Below are positions 46,930 through 58,431 of a stretch of DNA of 64,000 nucleotides, piece by piece. Position numbers and translations under genes: made by a program. Origin of the DNA: Theristus sp. LFF4_11 (taxonomy: Eukaryota; Nematoda; Chromadorea; Monhysterida; Xyalidae); contig JASANC010002758.1 of assembly GCA_030248135.1 (NCBI GenBank), positions 1 to 64,000 of the forward strand. Reading direction: 5' to 3'. The notes below the pieces were generated by a model, which ran no database searches, had not been told where the DNA came from, and saw only the letters and a list, made by a program, of their open reading frames with translations. Every line of letters starts with the position of its first letter. Positions within the stretch are counted from its first letter, which is position 1.

Positions 46930-47980
46930 CTGAAGAATAAAAGCTATCAACATGATTCACTGAAGCAAAAAAAACCAAACTTAACAACACGAAATTGAAT
47001 TGTCCGAAAAAATTTACCCGCAGCCATTCTTCTGTTGACAACACTTCCGAAGAAATAATAATTACCGTATTACCTCTATTAAACCCCCCCCCAAAATTAA
47101 ACCCCCCCCCCAAAATTAACCCCCCCCCCCAAAAATAAACCCCCACCCCCTCGATAAGTTTCCAAATAATCCCCCCCCAAAAATAATCCCCCATGGGGGA
47201 TTATTGGAAACCTGTTTGAAACACATACCCAGAAAAACATACACATAAACAGTGAATTCAGTGGCTGGTTGCAGTGAAAATGATGAAATTGTGCTACCAA
47301 AGGCCCCAAATGAATGAGTTAATGGTAATTTCATTACAAAAGGCTGTTGTAAAAGGAAATTTCTATGTAGAGTAGAAGTTTCTGCGACTTCCTTCCTGCC
47401 ATGGAAGGTATTTTTGCCATTTTGCCCACCCCTAAAAATGGTTTCCAAATAAACCCCCCCCCCCAAAAATAAACCCCCACCCCAGAAGTCGCTGAAGAAA
47501 TACGGTAAACCCCCATGGGGGTTTATTAGAGGTAATACGGTATACGCAACTCTGTCGGAGCTGCGACGTCGACGGTGGTTTCTTCGTTGTTGTTTTTCAG
47601 TGGAATAAATCTATCAATAATGAGTGGCAGCAGTGTTTATTGGCTAATAAAATAAACAAAATTGTTAATGAATCAACAACACACACGAACTTCATGGGAA
47701 TGCAATATGAAACCGGTAAATTGACGTTGTTTTTGCTGTTTGAAAAGTTTAAATACAGTTTTCGATTCCTCAGCGTCCCTGAAAAATGAAACCAATCATC
47801 GTACATTTTAATATAAACTGTCAATTTTGGTCTTACTTTGAACGACAAACAACAGGCGGCAACAACGCAATTATTTCAAAATCTTGACCGAAAAGAATTC
47901 AAAAGATAAAACTTGAAAATCACTCCGTCAGTCTATTCTTCAGGGAAAACTTCGAAACAAGAAACTTATTATCATCAGTA
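46930..47980. other. Region upstream of the TNFAIP8-like exons
   Basis: The missing first exon could be here or further right. It contains the second family C element (47065-47540). 47543-47620 and 47620-47960 show no convincing exon. Confidence 0.5.
47065..47540. mobile_element. C-tract inverted-repeat element, family C, copy 2
   Basis: Same ends and interior as 16773-17222 (CCGTATTACCTCTATTAAAC; C8-C12 runs; CCATGGGGG palindromes), flanked by TA (47063-47064; 47541-47542). Near the right end a TACGGTA interrupts the AAATAAACCCCC repeat found in copy 1. Confidence 0.9.
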
Positions 47981-48117
47981 CCGTGGGCCCAAACAAATTT
48001 TCGAAGGGGGGGGGGGGTATGGTGCCGTGGGGGGGTGCCGACCAAAAAGTGAGGGGGGGTCCAACCTATGGTAACGTGGGGCATTTTTTCAAAATTTTCT
48101 GTGGGGGGGTCCACCTA

Positions 48118-48885
48118 GAGATGTCAAGAAAAAAAAAATTTTCTATTTTTTTTCTTTTTTTAAAAAAAAAAATTTTTTTTTTAAATTTTTTTTTTTAAAA
48201 ATGAAAGTTGTTCAGAATTTTTCAGGGAGTCCGAATATCACCATCTGAGGAGCCACCGACTTACCATATGACCCCCACTCATATGGGAGGAGGGTGAAAA
48301 TTTCAGACTTGGTTTCGGCGACCCCATTTTCCCACCGACGACATCACGTCTCGTGTTTTGCCTCTCAATTCACCTCAAATAACATGGAAACAAGTTCCAC
48401 AACAAACCGGTGTGATCATGCTGACGACACGAGGCGAAACAGCAACGAGCAACCAACGAAGTTACGCTTGCAGTGGCAGACAGTGCAATTTCCACCTTTC
48501 GAGATCCTGAAAAACGATGCGTAAATGTGAGTTCTCTGCTTCTATCTCACCTTAGCGACATCGGAATTTGTTGAACTAGCCTTTGCGACGCTCAAGTACT
48601 TCAATGCGCGAGTCGATCATCACTCACCAAGGCTGAAAACAGTCGATAAATCAATCCAGAATACCACCTGCAGCGTTGAAGACTAAGTGACAAGGTAAAG
48701 TCAAAGAAAATTTTTGTTGAACTTTCGAAAAATTATGCCAAAAACGGCATTTTCAGGGCACATTAAAGAAAAAATTTCAAAAATTTTTAATAAAAAAAAT
48801 AAAAAAAAAATGCTCATTTTTTTTTTACTTTTTTTTTTAAAAAAAAAATTAAAAAAAAAAATTTTTTTTTTGACCCTTACATCTC
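48118..48885. mobile_element. Nested element X, copy 1
   Basis: Starts GAGATGTCAAGAAAAAAAAA and ends TTTTGACCCTTACATCTC, flanked by TA (48116-48117; 48886-48887) inside the host sequence GGTCCACC-TA-GGTCCACC. The interior from AGGGAGTCCGAA to TTGTTGAACTTTCGAAAAAT matches 52070-52575, the interior of element X copy 2. Confidence 0.8.
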
Positions 48886-49002
48886 TAGGTCCACCCCCCC
48901 ACCCCCCCCCCATGAAATTTTTTCGCTTAAATTTTAAAGGAAAAACGCTAAATTTAGCTGCAAAATCTTTGAAATTACAATGAAGATGGTCAAGTTATCA
49001 TA

Positions 49003-49463
49003 GTTGTTCCAGAGCCGAGGGGTTGGGGGGGGCCGATATAGATAGCTGGAGCAAATTTTCCAGATAGATAGATAGCTGGAAAATTTTGGGGGGGGCCGCG
49101 GGGGGGGGGCCATGTGACTTTGGGGGGGCCGGTCAAAATTTTGAAATTTGATAGATAGCTAAAACGCTAAAAAGCTATAAAAACAGCAAAATAATGCTAA
49201 AAATACACTAAAAATCAAGTATAAACGCGTATTTTACCTAAAATTAGCAAAATTTTCAAGAATTACGAGCAAAAATGGTCAATTTTGGTCAAAAATTGAC
49301 TCATTTTATGTCTTCGAAGACAAAAATTTTCAGATAGATAGCTGGCTGAGAAATTTTTTTAGATAGATAATAGCTGAGCCGAAAAAACCTGTCTGATAGA
49401 GATAGATTCGAAAAATTTTTGGGGGGGGGCCGGCCCCCCCAGGCCCCCCCCCCCTAGAACAAC
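49003..49463. repeat. Nested inverted repeat with G/C tracts and AGATAGATAGCTGG repeats
   Basis: The left end ATCATAGTTGTTCCAGAG is mirrored by CTAGAACAACTATGC at the right. The interior has GATAGATAGCTGGAAAATTT repeats separated by G7-G9 runs. Both sides carry CAAGTTATCATA, possibly a host duplication. Confidence 0.6.
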
Positions 49464-49760
49464 TATGCAAGTTATCATATATTCAGCTTATATTATAGAC
49501 TTTATAGACAAAAAATCATGATTTTCGAAAAAAAATTTAGGGTGTGCAGAAAATTTTGGGGGGGGGGGTCTCCGCCAGACAAAATTTCATGGGGGGTGTG
49601 GGGGGGTGTCGGCCAAATTTTCGAGGGGGGGGGGGGTCCGATGGGGGGGGGGTGCCCGGTTTTAGGGGGGGGGGGGGGGTGGCACGGTGCCCCCCCCACC
49701 CGACGGTCTCTGGTGCTCTGGGGGGGGGGGTGTGTACCCCCCCCACCCCCCCGCCCACGG

Positions 49761-51654
49761 TACTGATTATCATGATCAACAAATAGTTGGTCGAAAAAAT
49801 GTTCAATGGCAGTAAAAATGGCACACAGGAATTTCAGAAGTCAAAAGAACACACACTGTTGGAGACATAAAAAGTGTGTGTTTTCCACGAAACGACACAA
49901 AAATTTGCTCGCTTTACAAACACTGATAAGCAATGTGGGAATTAAAACTGAAATGAGTGCGTTTGTTTGTTTGGCTGTTGCAAACAAACAAAACTGGACA
50001 TGGGTGAACAAATGGTGGTGATGGTGATCTCAAGTCCACGCCACATAAAAATCGTACCACAAAACGCGAAAACTAAAACAAACATATCACAGAGAATCCG
50101 CAAAATGCGTAAAAACTGGTATGACCGACCAAAAAACGCCAAGTAACGCGCTGTAAAAATCAACTAATAATAAAATGACTAAACCACCGAAACCTCTCCG
50201 GACAAGAAAAAAAAGCACATTTGGCGTGTGAACGAACGCAAATGTAGTTTTTTTGCGCAAAAAAATCGCCGGGTCTGAGGAGACCAGCATTGAATTATGA
50301 AAACAAAGCGACGTAATGCAATTTTAGCACAGAAAATTGCGGCAGATATGAAAACCTATAACTACATTTGCAACGAAAATCGAATCGTAAATCTATGCGA
50401 CGTTGTCGTTTTCTGACAGTCTCCTCTCTCCATATCCTGATGACTCCTCTCTGTTATGTAAAATAGTGCGCAGACTATCTGACTGACAGAACGTGTCCTG
50501 CAGAGATGGGGTTTTTCACGCCCGTTTTTATTTTCGTCAATCCAACACGTGTTTTCTGGACACATACATGACAACCAACAAACAGCAACAACAACAACAC
50601 AGTTGTGCAAACACCAGTGACTTTTCGTGAGGTGCTGTTTCAAGGATTTTTTAGTCCAAATGGGTAATGGAATGGCATCAGTTTTTGCTTGTTTCTTGGC
50701 GTATAAATTTTCCTGAAGATTGAAATCGCAATAATAATTCTGAAAGCAAAGAGCATGAGCACTATCTAGCGCTCCGATCAAACGTTGCTTTGAAAACCAA
50801 AAACAGATGCTACGCATTGCTGGCTTGGTGAGTTGCCAACTCGCACTGAACTACACCATCTTTTTTTCGGATTTGCTGTCAAGAAACTCAAGAAAAGAAG
50901 GAAATAAAAGCAATAAAAAGAACCAATTGTTTTGATGGTTGTTGTCAAACTTGGACCATGGTTGAATTGCTGGCGAAGGAAACCGACTGAATGAAAATGC
51001 AGTGTCAAAAATTTTCAGGCTTCCAGACTTGGCGTCAGAGACCTGAGAACAGGTGAAAAACTTTGAAGCAAGCACAACTGCAAACAAAAGAAGCAGCTGA
51101 GTTCTGGGACAAATTGAAAAATTAAAAATTCTGGATTGAAAAAAAACAGTAACAAGTAACGTTGACAAGAAGACATGACATACCATGCACGGCATGATTT
51201 AGTATGCGCTTTTGGAAAGTGACAGCAACGTGGAAATTTCATTGTGCTGCGAAAAACCGCTTGAATTATTTCGCCAAAGTTCACCTTCGAGTGGAATGGA
51301 AGTTCAACCGTGAGATTTTCCAGCTGGGTGGTCTTTTATTTTGTTTCGTTGCCTTGTTTCCAATCCTAACAAATCGGATCGACCAAACCGACATTCCACA
51401 ATGCATGCTGCTGCTGCATGCAGATCTAGCGCAAACCACGTTAAAATATAACAAGGATGAAGATAAGATAATTGCGAAATGTTCAAACAACGACGACGGC
51501 AAAAATTAAAAGTCCTCCAAAAAGAGCTTTTTGAAACAACACAACAATCATTAATCGACGGCTGCACAGAAGCGAAACAATTTTTTTTGTTTTTTTTTGC
51601 TGATTGCGACGGTTTGGACAGCAGCAAATAACATGAAACACGACGTACCCACGT
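49761..51654. other. Gene-free stretch
   Basis: AT-rich. An inverted GTTTGTTTG ... CAAACAAAC pair lies around 49962-49990. No exon with support on either strand. Confidence 0.55.
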
Positions 51655-51895
51655 ACCGACCGACATTTATTTATTTTTACTTTATTTGTTCCCGCACCGG
51701 TTCCGGAAACCATGAGGTACCAAACTCCGGCGGAAACGGGCAATACTGCCCCGAGCCCAATTTACTCTCGACTCCGGAGGTAGTGGACCATTAGATGTTA
51801 TTGGACACTTTAGTTACTCCATTGTGTGTCTTGTCCGCAGCGGGGTTCGAACTTTCTACCAGACGAAAGCCCTGCACCTGCGCTACAGACGCGAC
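51655..51895 (-). mobile_element. tRNA-derived SINE, minus strand
   Basis: On the minus strand an A box TAGCGCAGGTG (51885-51875) is followed by a B box AGTTCGAACCC (51853-51843), then about 180 bp of body and an AATAAAGTAAAAATAAATAA tail near 51665-51690. The orientation and tail fit a SINE rather than a tRNA gene. Confidence 0.7.
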
Positions 51896-52595
51896 AAAGA
51901 ATTGTTCATGAGCAGGCAGGCCGGGCAGGGTTTCAATGTAAAAAATTTGGCAAAATTTCAAAATCTGGATTGATATTGATAGATAGATATTCATAGTAGG
52001 GTTGTTAAAAAAACAAAAATCGTCATTTTTTTAATTTTTTTTAATTTCAAAAATCAAAGTTGTGCTATATCAATTAGGGAGTCCGAAGAACCACATATGA
52101 TATGCAAGCGCCTCCCGAATGACTCCCGTATGGCGGAACTTTGCAGATTTTGTTTTGGTGACCTCAATTACCCCTTTTCCAAACCGTCACCATGCCTCTT
52201 CTTGTGTTTTGACCTCCAAAACGTCACTAATTGTCCCCAGCTAAACTAATGCTAAAGTGAAGACAAACATACCGCCTTGAAATTCGATCAATTCTTCTGA
52301 TGGTGTCGCGACGACACGACACGAAGCAGCAAGCAACCAGACAACGTAGCGCTTGCAAACGGAGCAGCGAGCACAATCGGACGCTCTGCGAGGCGAATCG
52401 TCACCTTATCTGCATCGGAAATGGTAGGCCAAGCTTTGGGACGCTCAAAAACTTCATCGCAGATGTTGTCGTAGCCTAAAATCAGTCGGTAAAACGGCCC
52501 AAAATCGACTGCTAAAGGTTTTACGAAGTATAATCAAAGAAAATTTTTGTTGAACTTTCGAAAAATTGTGCCAAAATTGAGGTTTTCAGAGCATA

Positions 52596-53820
52596 CTAGC
52601 CTATTGACCCGAGCGTATGTGGTTTAATCAATGCCAAGCCTTTTTGGTGAAGTGGCATTGACTTAGAAAGAAAAAAACAGTAACGTTTACTGAATAATAA
52701 CCCTGAAGAAAATTTGCCTTGTGCTGCCGTGAAGTCGCCTTCAATGCAATATTTTTTAATGTATTTAAATAAATAAAAAATGCGAAGTTTTTACCCGTTT
52801 ACCCTAACCGAAGGCAAGCCATTTGTAAGTGAAGTAAAATTGAATAAAAAATATAAAAACTAACGTTTTTTTCATTTACCCGTTTTAAAAGGCTAATGCT
52901 TTTTTACCCGTTTACCTAAGCCAAGCCTTTTTTGTAAAGTGAAAATGCGAAGTTTATGATTTTGCTATTTTTACCCGTTCACCCTAACCTAAGTCAAGCC
53001 TTTTTGTAAGTTAAGTAAGATTGAATAAAAAATATAAAAATTAACGTTTTTTTCATTAAAAAATACCCGTTTTAAAAAGCTAATGCTTCTTTTACCCGGT
53101 TACCCTAACATAAGCCAAGCCTTTTTTCTAAAGTGAAAATGAATAGAAGAAACAAAAAAGTGACGTTTATAATTTCGTTTTGCAGTCATTGCTTCTTTTT
53201 ACCCGTTTACCCCAACATGACCCAAACATTTTGCAAAGTGAAAATGAATGGTAAATACCATTTCGACCCAATTAAAAAACTAACTTTTTTCAGAGACGGT
53301 TTTGTTACATCTTTCGCAGTCGCTCGTCAAGTTTTGAGCAGCAACAATTGCCAGTTGCCCATCGTGCGTTACGTTGAAATTATCGCTCATAACCATGGAG
53401 TATCAATTTGAAAATGAAACATGGAGTATCAATTTCAATGAAATTTACTTGTTTTGAATCCAAAGTGCAACTTGCAATGCCGATGTCGATGTGCGTTTTG
53501 CAACCCGATTTTTAAAAACAAAAAAGTTCAAACTTTTTTCAAAGACGGTTTTGTTACATCTTTCCCAGTCGATCATCAAGTTTTGATCAGCCACGCTTCC
53601 ATTTGCCTATGCTGCGCTGAACTGTCTCTGTTGACCAAAGAGTATCATGATGACTTCAGCTATATGAAGAGAGACGTTTTGAGAAAATAATCTCAACTGG
53701 CATTAATAAAAATAGGTTAAGGAAATTGAGATGGAGTTTTCTTAAATAGTAAAAATGAGCGCCAATTCAAATTGCAAAAAAATGACAGGGACAGACAAAT
53801 TGCATTTTTAGTATAATAGA
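52596..53820 (-). mobile_element. Non-autonomous Helitron A
   Basis: Read on the minus strand: 5' end TCTATTATACTAAAAATGC at 53820, 3' end CTAG at 52596, host A and T on either side. The interior has tandem blocks with TTTACCCGTTTACC and AAGCCAAGCCTTTTT. It is very similar to Helitron C. Short open frames (53205-53690, e.g. FFKDGFVTSFPVDHQVL) are shared with C but match no Rep/helicase. Confidence 0.75.
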
Positions 53821-56146
53821 CTAGCAAATTGACCCGTGCCTACGGCACGGTTAGCTAAGAACTACAATTATTATTTTTGAGTGGATTTTCGCTTTTTGAC
53901 CTATGCCCACGATCCGGACTAAAAATGCATTGCATTTTGATTTTGAGCTGCTTCAACCGGCTGTTGTTGATTTACCATAGAAATGAACGTTCATTTTTAA
54001 AGAACTCGTGTCCGTCGATGCTTCTACTTCTTGAAAATCATAGCATTTCAGTTTTTTGAAAACAGTGTTTTTTGTCAAGTATGTGATTTTGCTGATTTTA
54101 TTGCTGTCGATGCAATCGTAACCTGATTTAGTCACCGTATCACTTATTACTATGTGGTTTGGTTAATGCTGTTTCAGCATCATTCAGAGCCACAGATACT
54201 ATTTTTCAACTTGCCAATCATTTTGATTTTTAATGTTTTTGTTTAGTTTTTTTGAGAACCGCTGTTTTTTTAATTCAGCGTAAATATTCTTTGATCTGCA
54301 AGCAACAGTAGCAACACAATCATAACTGCATTGCCATTCAAAATATGAAAAACAATCTTTTTAAGTCAGCAACAAACAACTGCCATTTAAAGTATCAAGA
54401 TAAACTCTGATTTGTTACCTTCTTCAATATCGCTTAATTGTAGTTTCATTCTTTATTGTATTCCACTGTCATTCCCGTTTAAAGTATCAAAAATGTTCTT
54501 TGATCAGCGACAATTAACAGCCATTCCCTCAAAATATCAAAAATCAATCTTGTTTTGTTAGCTTTTCCATGTCGTCAAATGTCGTTCAACTACCATTCCT
54601 GATCAAAAAAAATTTAAAAAACGTCGTTTGATCTGGAATAATCAACTGATACCGGTTTAAAATATTAAAAAAACTAAAAGCAATCTGTTTTAGTCAGCTG
54701 CATTTCGCTTTCATTTCTTTTCAGTATAACAAAAACAATCTTGTATTATGATCAGCAACAACTATCATGTTCAAAATCTTTTTGAAATCCCGTTCAAAAT
54801 CAGCAGCAATCTTTCAATCTTTTTAGTCAGTTTCATTTCACTGTCATGACCGTTAAAAGTATAATAAAATAATCTTTGATCAGCAACACTCAAATGCTAT
54901 TCCCGTTCAAAATATTAAAAAATCATTGCCGTTTAAGGTATCAAAAAACAATCTTTTGATGATGAGCGACAATTAACAGTCATTCCCGCTCAAAGCATCA
55001 AAATCAATCTTTGCTATTCCTGTTCAAAAAAATTAAAAAAAACATGTCGTTTGATCAGCAACAATTAGCTGCTACCGGTTTAAAATATTTAAAAAATATA
55101 AAAGCAACCTGGTTCAGTCAGCTGCATTTCGCTGTCATTTCTGTTCAGTATAATAAAATCAATCTTGTATGATCAGCAACAGCTATCCCGTTCAAAAAGC
55201 AATCTTTTATGCTTCTTAGTGAGTTGCATTTTACTGTCATGACGGTTAAAAGTATGATAAAACAATTTTTGATCAGCAACGACAAACAGACGCAAATGAA
55301 CGGTTTAATGGTTACGGCCAATCCGAACGACAAATCCGACAATGAAACGGACATGCAGTCCACCCAACTGCTTCGTTTAAAATTCCCGTCCAAAATATTT
55401 AAAAAACCTCTTCTGATCAGAATCATTCAACTGTTACTCTCGTTAAAAAATTGATCGATTTTATGTGGACCGTTCCACTTCTTCGCCGTCGATCATGGCC
55501 ACATCTTTGTTGATGCTGCAATCTATATCTTGTGGAACTACAGTCTATTTTTTGTTCAGAAACAATCAATTACTTCTTGTTAGCTATTGTAATTCGATTG
55601 AAGTTCTATCTTTTCGTGTAAAGGAGGCGGCGTAATGTTGAATGATGTGTGGAAAAGCCGCACAGCTGAAAAGATGTGTCGCGCCCGAACGTAGTTCGAA
55701 TACTATATAAAATAAAATTATTTAGTGAGGAAAGATTCTGATTAGCTTTTTCCCCAATTTTTTTGCACGAATCTGCCGACAGAATACGTCAAGCTTCGGT
55801 GATTTCAAATTGCCGCACAGCCATAAAAATTTTCTCTATCTTTGCGTGCAAACGCATATTGATTGGGGTCCGTTTAATAAGAAAGATAATAGATGGCAAA
55901 CAGCAGCAACAGCCAAATCAAAGTGGTCGATTGTTTTCATTGCATAAGAATGATGATGATTAGGACTTTTACAGAACATAGAGAGTAAAAAATTCTCATG
56001 AATAATCATTAAAAATGGAGTGCAGCTAGAGATGATGATATATATATGGCAAATTCAGAATAGCTTGGCGCCAATTCAAATCGACAAAAATTGACACGCT
56101 AAGACACACACACAGACACACGGTCTTCCTGTTTTAGTATTATAGA
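53821..56146 (-). mobile_element. Non-autonomous Helitron B
   Basis: Minus-strand 5' end TCTATAATACTAAAACAGGA (56146). 3' end: hairpin GTGCCGTAGGCAC, then GGGTCAATTTG and CTAG at 53821. This is the standard Helitron terminus (5' TC, hairpin, CTRR, A/T target). It is inserted exactly at the 5' end of Helitron A. No RepHel coding. Confidence 0.85.
54180..55460. repeat. Degenerate tandem repeats inside Helitron B
   Basis: Recurring units built from CATTCCCGTTCAAAATATCA, AATCTTTGATCAGCAACAAT and GTCAGCTGCATTTCGCTGTC in varying spacing. The same units (reversed) fill 61190-61560 in Helitron D. Confidence 0.7.
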
Positions 56147-56164
56147 TTAATTTAATAATATAGA

Positions 56165-57498
56165 CTAGCCAATTGACCCGAGCGCATGTGGCTTAATCAA
56201 TGCCAAGCCTTTTTGGTGATGGTTGTTAAAAAAAAATTTTTTCTTGCCGTGAAGTCACCTACAATACAATATTTTTTAATGTATTTAAATAAATAAAAAA
56301 TGCGAAGTTTATGATTTTGCTATTTTTACCCGTTTACCATAACCGAAGGCAAGCCTTTTTGTAAGTAAAGTAAAATTGAATAAAAAATATAAAAACTAAC
56401 GTTTTTTCATTTACCCGTTTTAAAAAGCTTTACCCGTTTACCTAAGCCAAGCCTTTTTTGTAAAGTGAAAATGCGAAGTTTATGATTTTGCTATTTTTCC
56501 CCGTTCACCCTAACCAAAATCAAGCCTTTTGTTGTGAAGTAAGATTGAATAAAAACATAAAAATTAACGTTTTTTTTCAATTACCCGTTTTGAAAAGCTA
56601 ATGCTTCTTTTACCCGTTTACCTAAGCCAAGCCTTTTTTGCAAAGTGAAAATGCGAAGTTTATGATTTTGCTATTTTTACCCGTTCACCCTAACCTAAGT
56701 CAAGCCTTTTTGTAAGTTAAGTAAGATTGAATAAAAAATATAAAAATTGACGTTTTTTTCATTAAAAAATACCCGTTTCAAAAAGCTAATGCTTCTTTTA
56801 CCCGGTTACACTAACATAAGCCAAGCCTTTTTTCTAAAGTATAAATGAATAGAAGAAACAAAAAAGTGACGTTTATAATTTTGTTTTGCAGTCATTGAAG
56901 TTTTACCCGTTTACCCCAACATGACCCAAACATTTTGCAAAGTGAAAATGAATGGTAAATACCATTTCGACCCAATTAAAAAACTAACTTTTTTCAGAGA
57001 CGGTTTTGTTACATTTTCGCAGTCGCTCGTAAGTTTGAGCAGAACAATTGAGTTGCCATCGTGCGTTAGTTGAAATTTGTAACCACGGAGTTTTTGATGA
57101 AATGGATTATTAATGAATTTACTTGTTTTGAATCAAAGTGAACTGAATCCGATGTCGATGTGCGTTTTGTTTTGCAACCCGATTTTTAAAAACAAAAAAG
57201 TTCAAACTTTTTTCAAAGACGGTTTTGTTACATCTTTCCCAGTTGATCATCAAGTTTTGATCAGCCACGCTTCCATTTGCCTATGCTGCGCTGAAATGTC
57301 TCTGTTTTAACCAAAGAGTATCATGATGACTCCAGCTATGAAGAGCGACGTTTTGAGAAAACAATCTCAACTGGCATTAATAAAAAAATAGGTTAAGGAA
57401 ATTGAGATGGGAGTTTTATTAAGTAGCAAAAATGGGCGCCAATTCAAATTGCAAAAAAGTGCCACAGACAAATTGTAAATTTAGTAGTAGTAGATAGA
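56165..57498 (-). mobile_element. Non-autonomous Helitron C
   Basis: 3' CTAG at 56165 followed (plus strand) by CCAATTGACCCGAGCGCATG; minus-strand 5' end TCTATCTACTACTACTAAAT at 57498; A and T flank. Near-copy of Helitron A over most of its length, with many small deletions near 57020-57130. Confidence 0.75.
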
Positions 57499-57591
57499 TT
57501 AGAGGAAAATTTTTCGAATTTAAAAAAAAAATCGGCATTTTTGTTTTTTTTAATCACTTTAAAAAAAAAATTCATTTTTGTTTAACAACCC

Positions 57592-58431
57592 TAATTGATA
57601 GTGACAGTGATAGCTGGAGCTGGAGCAAATTTTATTCTGAAAAAGCCAAGCCGAAAAAAAACGGTTGCTGGTGCTGATGTTGGTACCTGGTGCGGTACGC
57701 TGCTCGGTAGTCAGATATTATCTTTCATTTTGGTCCCGGTTCTCTATGCCTTTGCACACAGGGATAGGAAAAACGTTTCAAGAATCCGCGGGAATTCAAA
57801 ATTGGGTTACGGTAGCTGACGAAAGACGTCGGATGACGTCATGCGTCTGGTTTGGTGTCCGGCTTTTCCCCAACGCGTGAAACTTTTGTGCACGCGGTCT
57901 TCCTGTAACGATAATACCGTAGATGACCAGACAGATTTTTAAGTAGGGGTAGGGGGAGGGGGGGCTATCCGTGGCGTGGGGGTGGCAATTTTTTTTAAGG
58001 AGGAGGAGTAAGTGTCACACTGGCCCCCAAACAAACATGATAGAAAACCCTGCCAGTTCCAAAAATTTCCACATGAGTTTGTTGTTATGTTATATGATCA
58101 ATTTACTTTTCCGTTAATCGAGATTATCGTTATGCAATTTTATTGTCATGTTTTCAGTACAAACAAAAAAGAAACAAACAAAAAACAAACAAACAAAAAA
58201 CAAATAGAAGAGATAAACAAACGCGACTTTTTGCAAATTGCAATAATGTTTCAGTTGGAAAAAAAATGTAAAAAACCGATAAACAATTCAAACAAACAAA
58301 AACAGCATTCACACAGAAAGCCGACAAACTCACTTCGCGTGAACGAAACTGAGCAAAAATTACTTAAAAACGTCGGTGTCACTGCGTTGGTTGAGCCCAT
58401 CACGAAGTCACACGGTCGTTCTGCAGAGCGC
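57592..58431. other. Gene-free stretch before the zinc-finger gene 3' end
   Basis: Contains G runs (57945-57985) and AAACAAAC repeats (58165-58205). It should include the 3' UTR of the zinc-finger gene. No other exon seen. Confidence 0.55.

Larger units (their letters stand above)
47981..49760. mobile_element. Large G-rich TIR element with nested insertions
   Basis: Ends CCGTGGGCCC and GCCCACGG, flanked by TA (47979-47980; 49761-49762). The left side is rich in G7-G12 runs; the right side (49558-49735) has even longer G runs, then C runs. Two further inverted-repeat units are nested inside, at 48118-48885 and about 49003-49463. No coding frame that is not low-complexity. Confidence 0.75.
51999..57591. 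mobile_element. Element X, copy 2, expanded by three Helitrons
   Basis: Ends GGGTTGTTAAAAAAACAAAA and TTTTTGTTTAACAACCC are inverted repeats flanked by TA (51997-51998; 57592-57593). Without the inserted Helitrons (52596-57498) the element is about 690 bp, like copy 1 at 48118-48885, and the two share their interior. Confidence 0.8.

Noticed and set aside
52780..53110. Telomere-like repeats (TTACCCGTTTACCCTAACC)
   Set aside because: The units are irregular, mixed with AAGCCAAGCC blocks, and lie within Helitrons; not a telomeric array.
53133..53690. Genes inside Helitron A
   Set aside because: The short frames are shared with Helitron C because the elements are copies, and C has frame-breaking deletions. 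No Rep or helicase motif.
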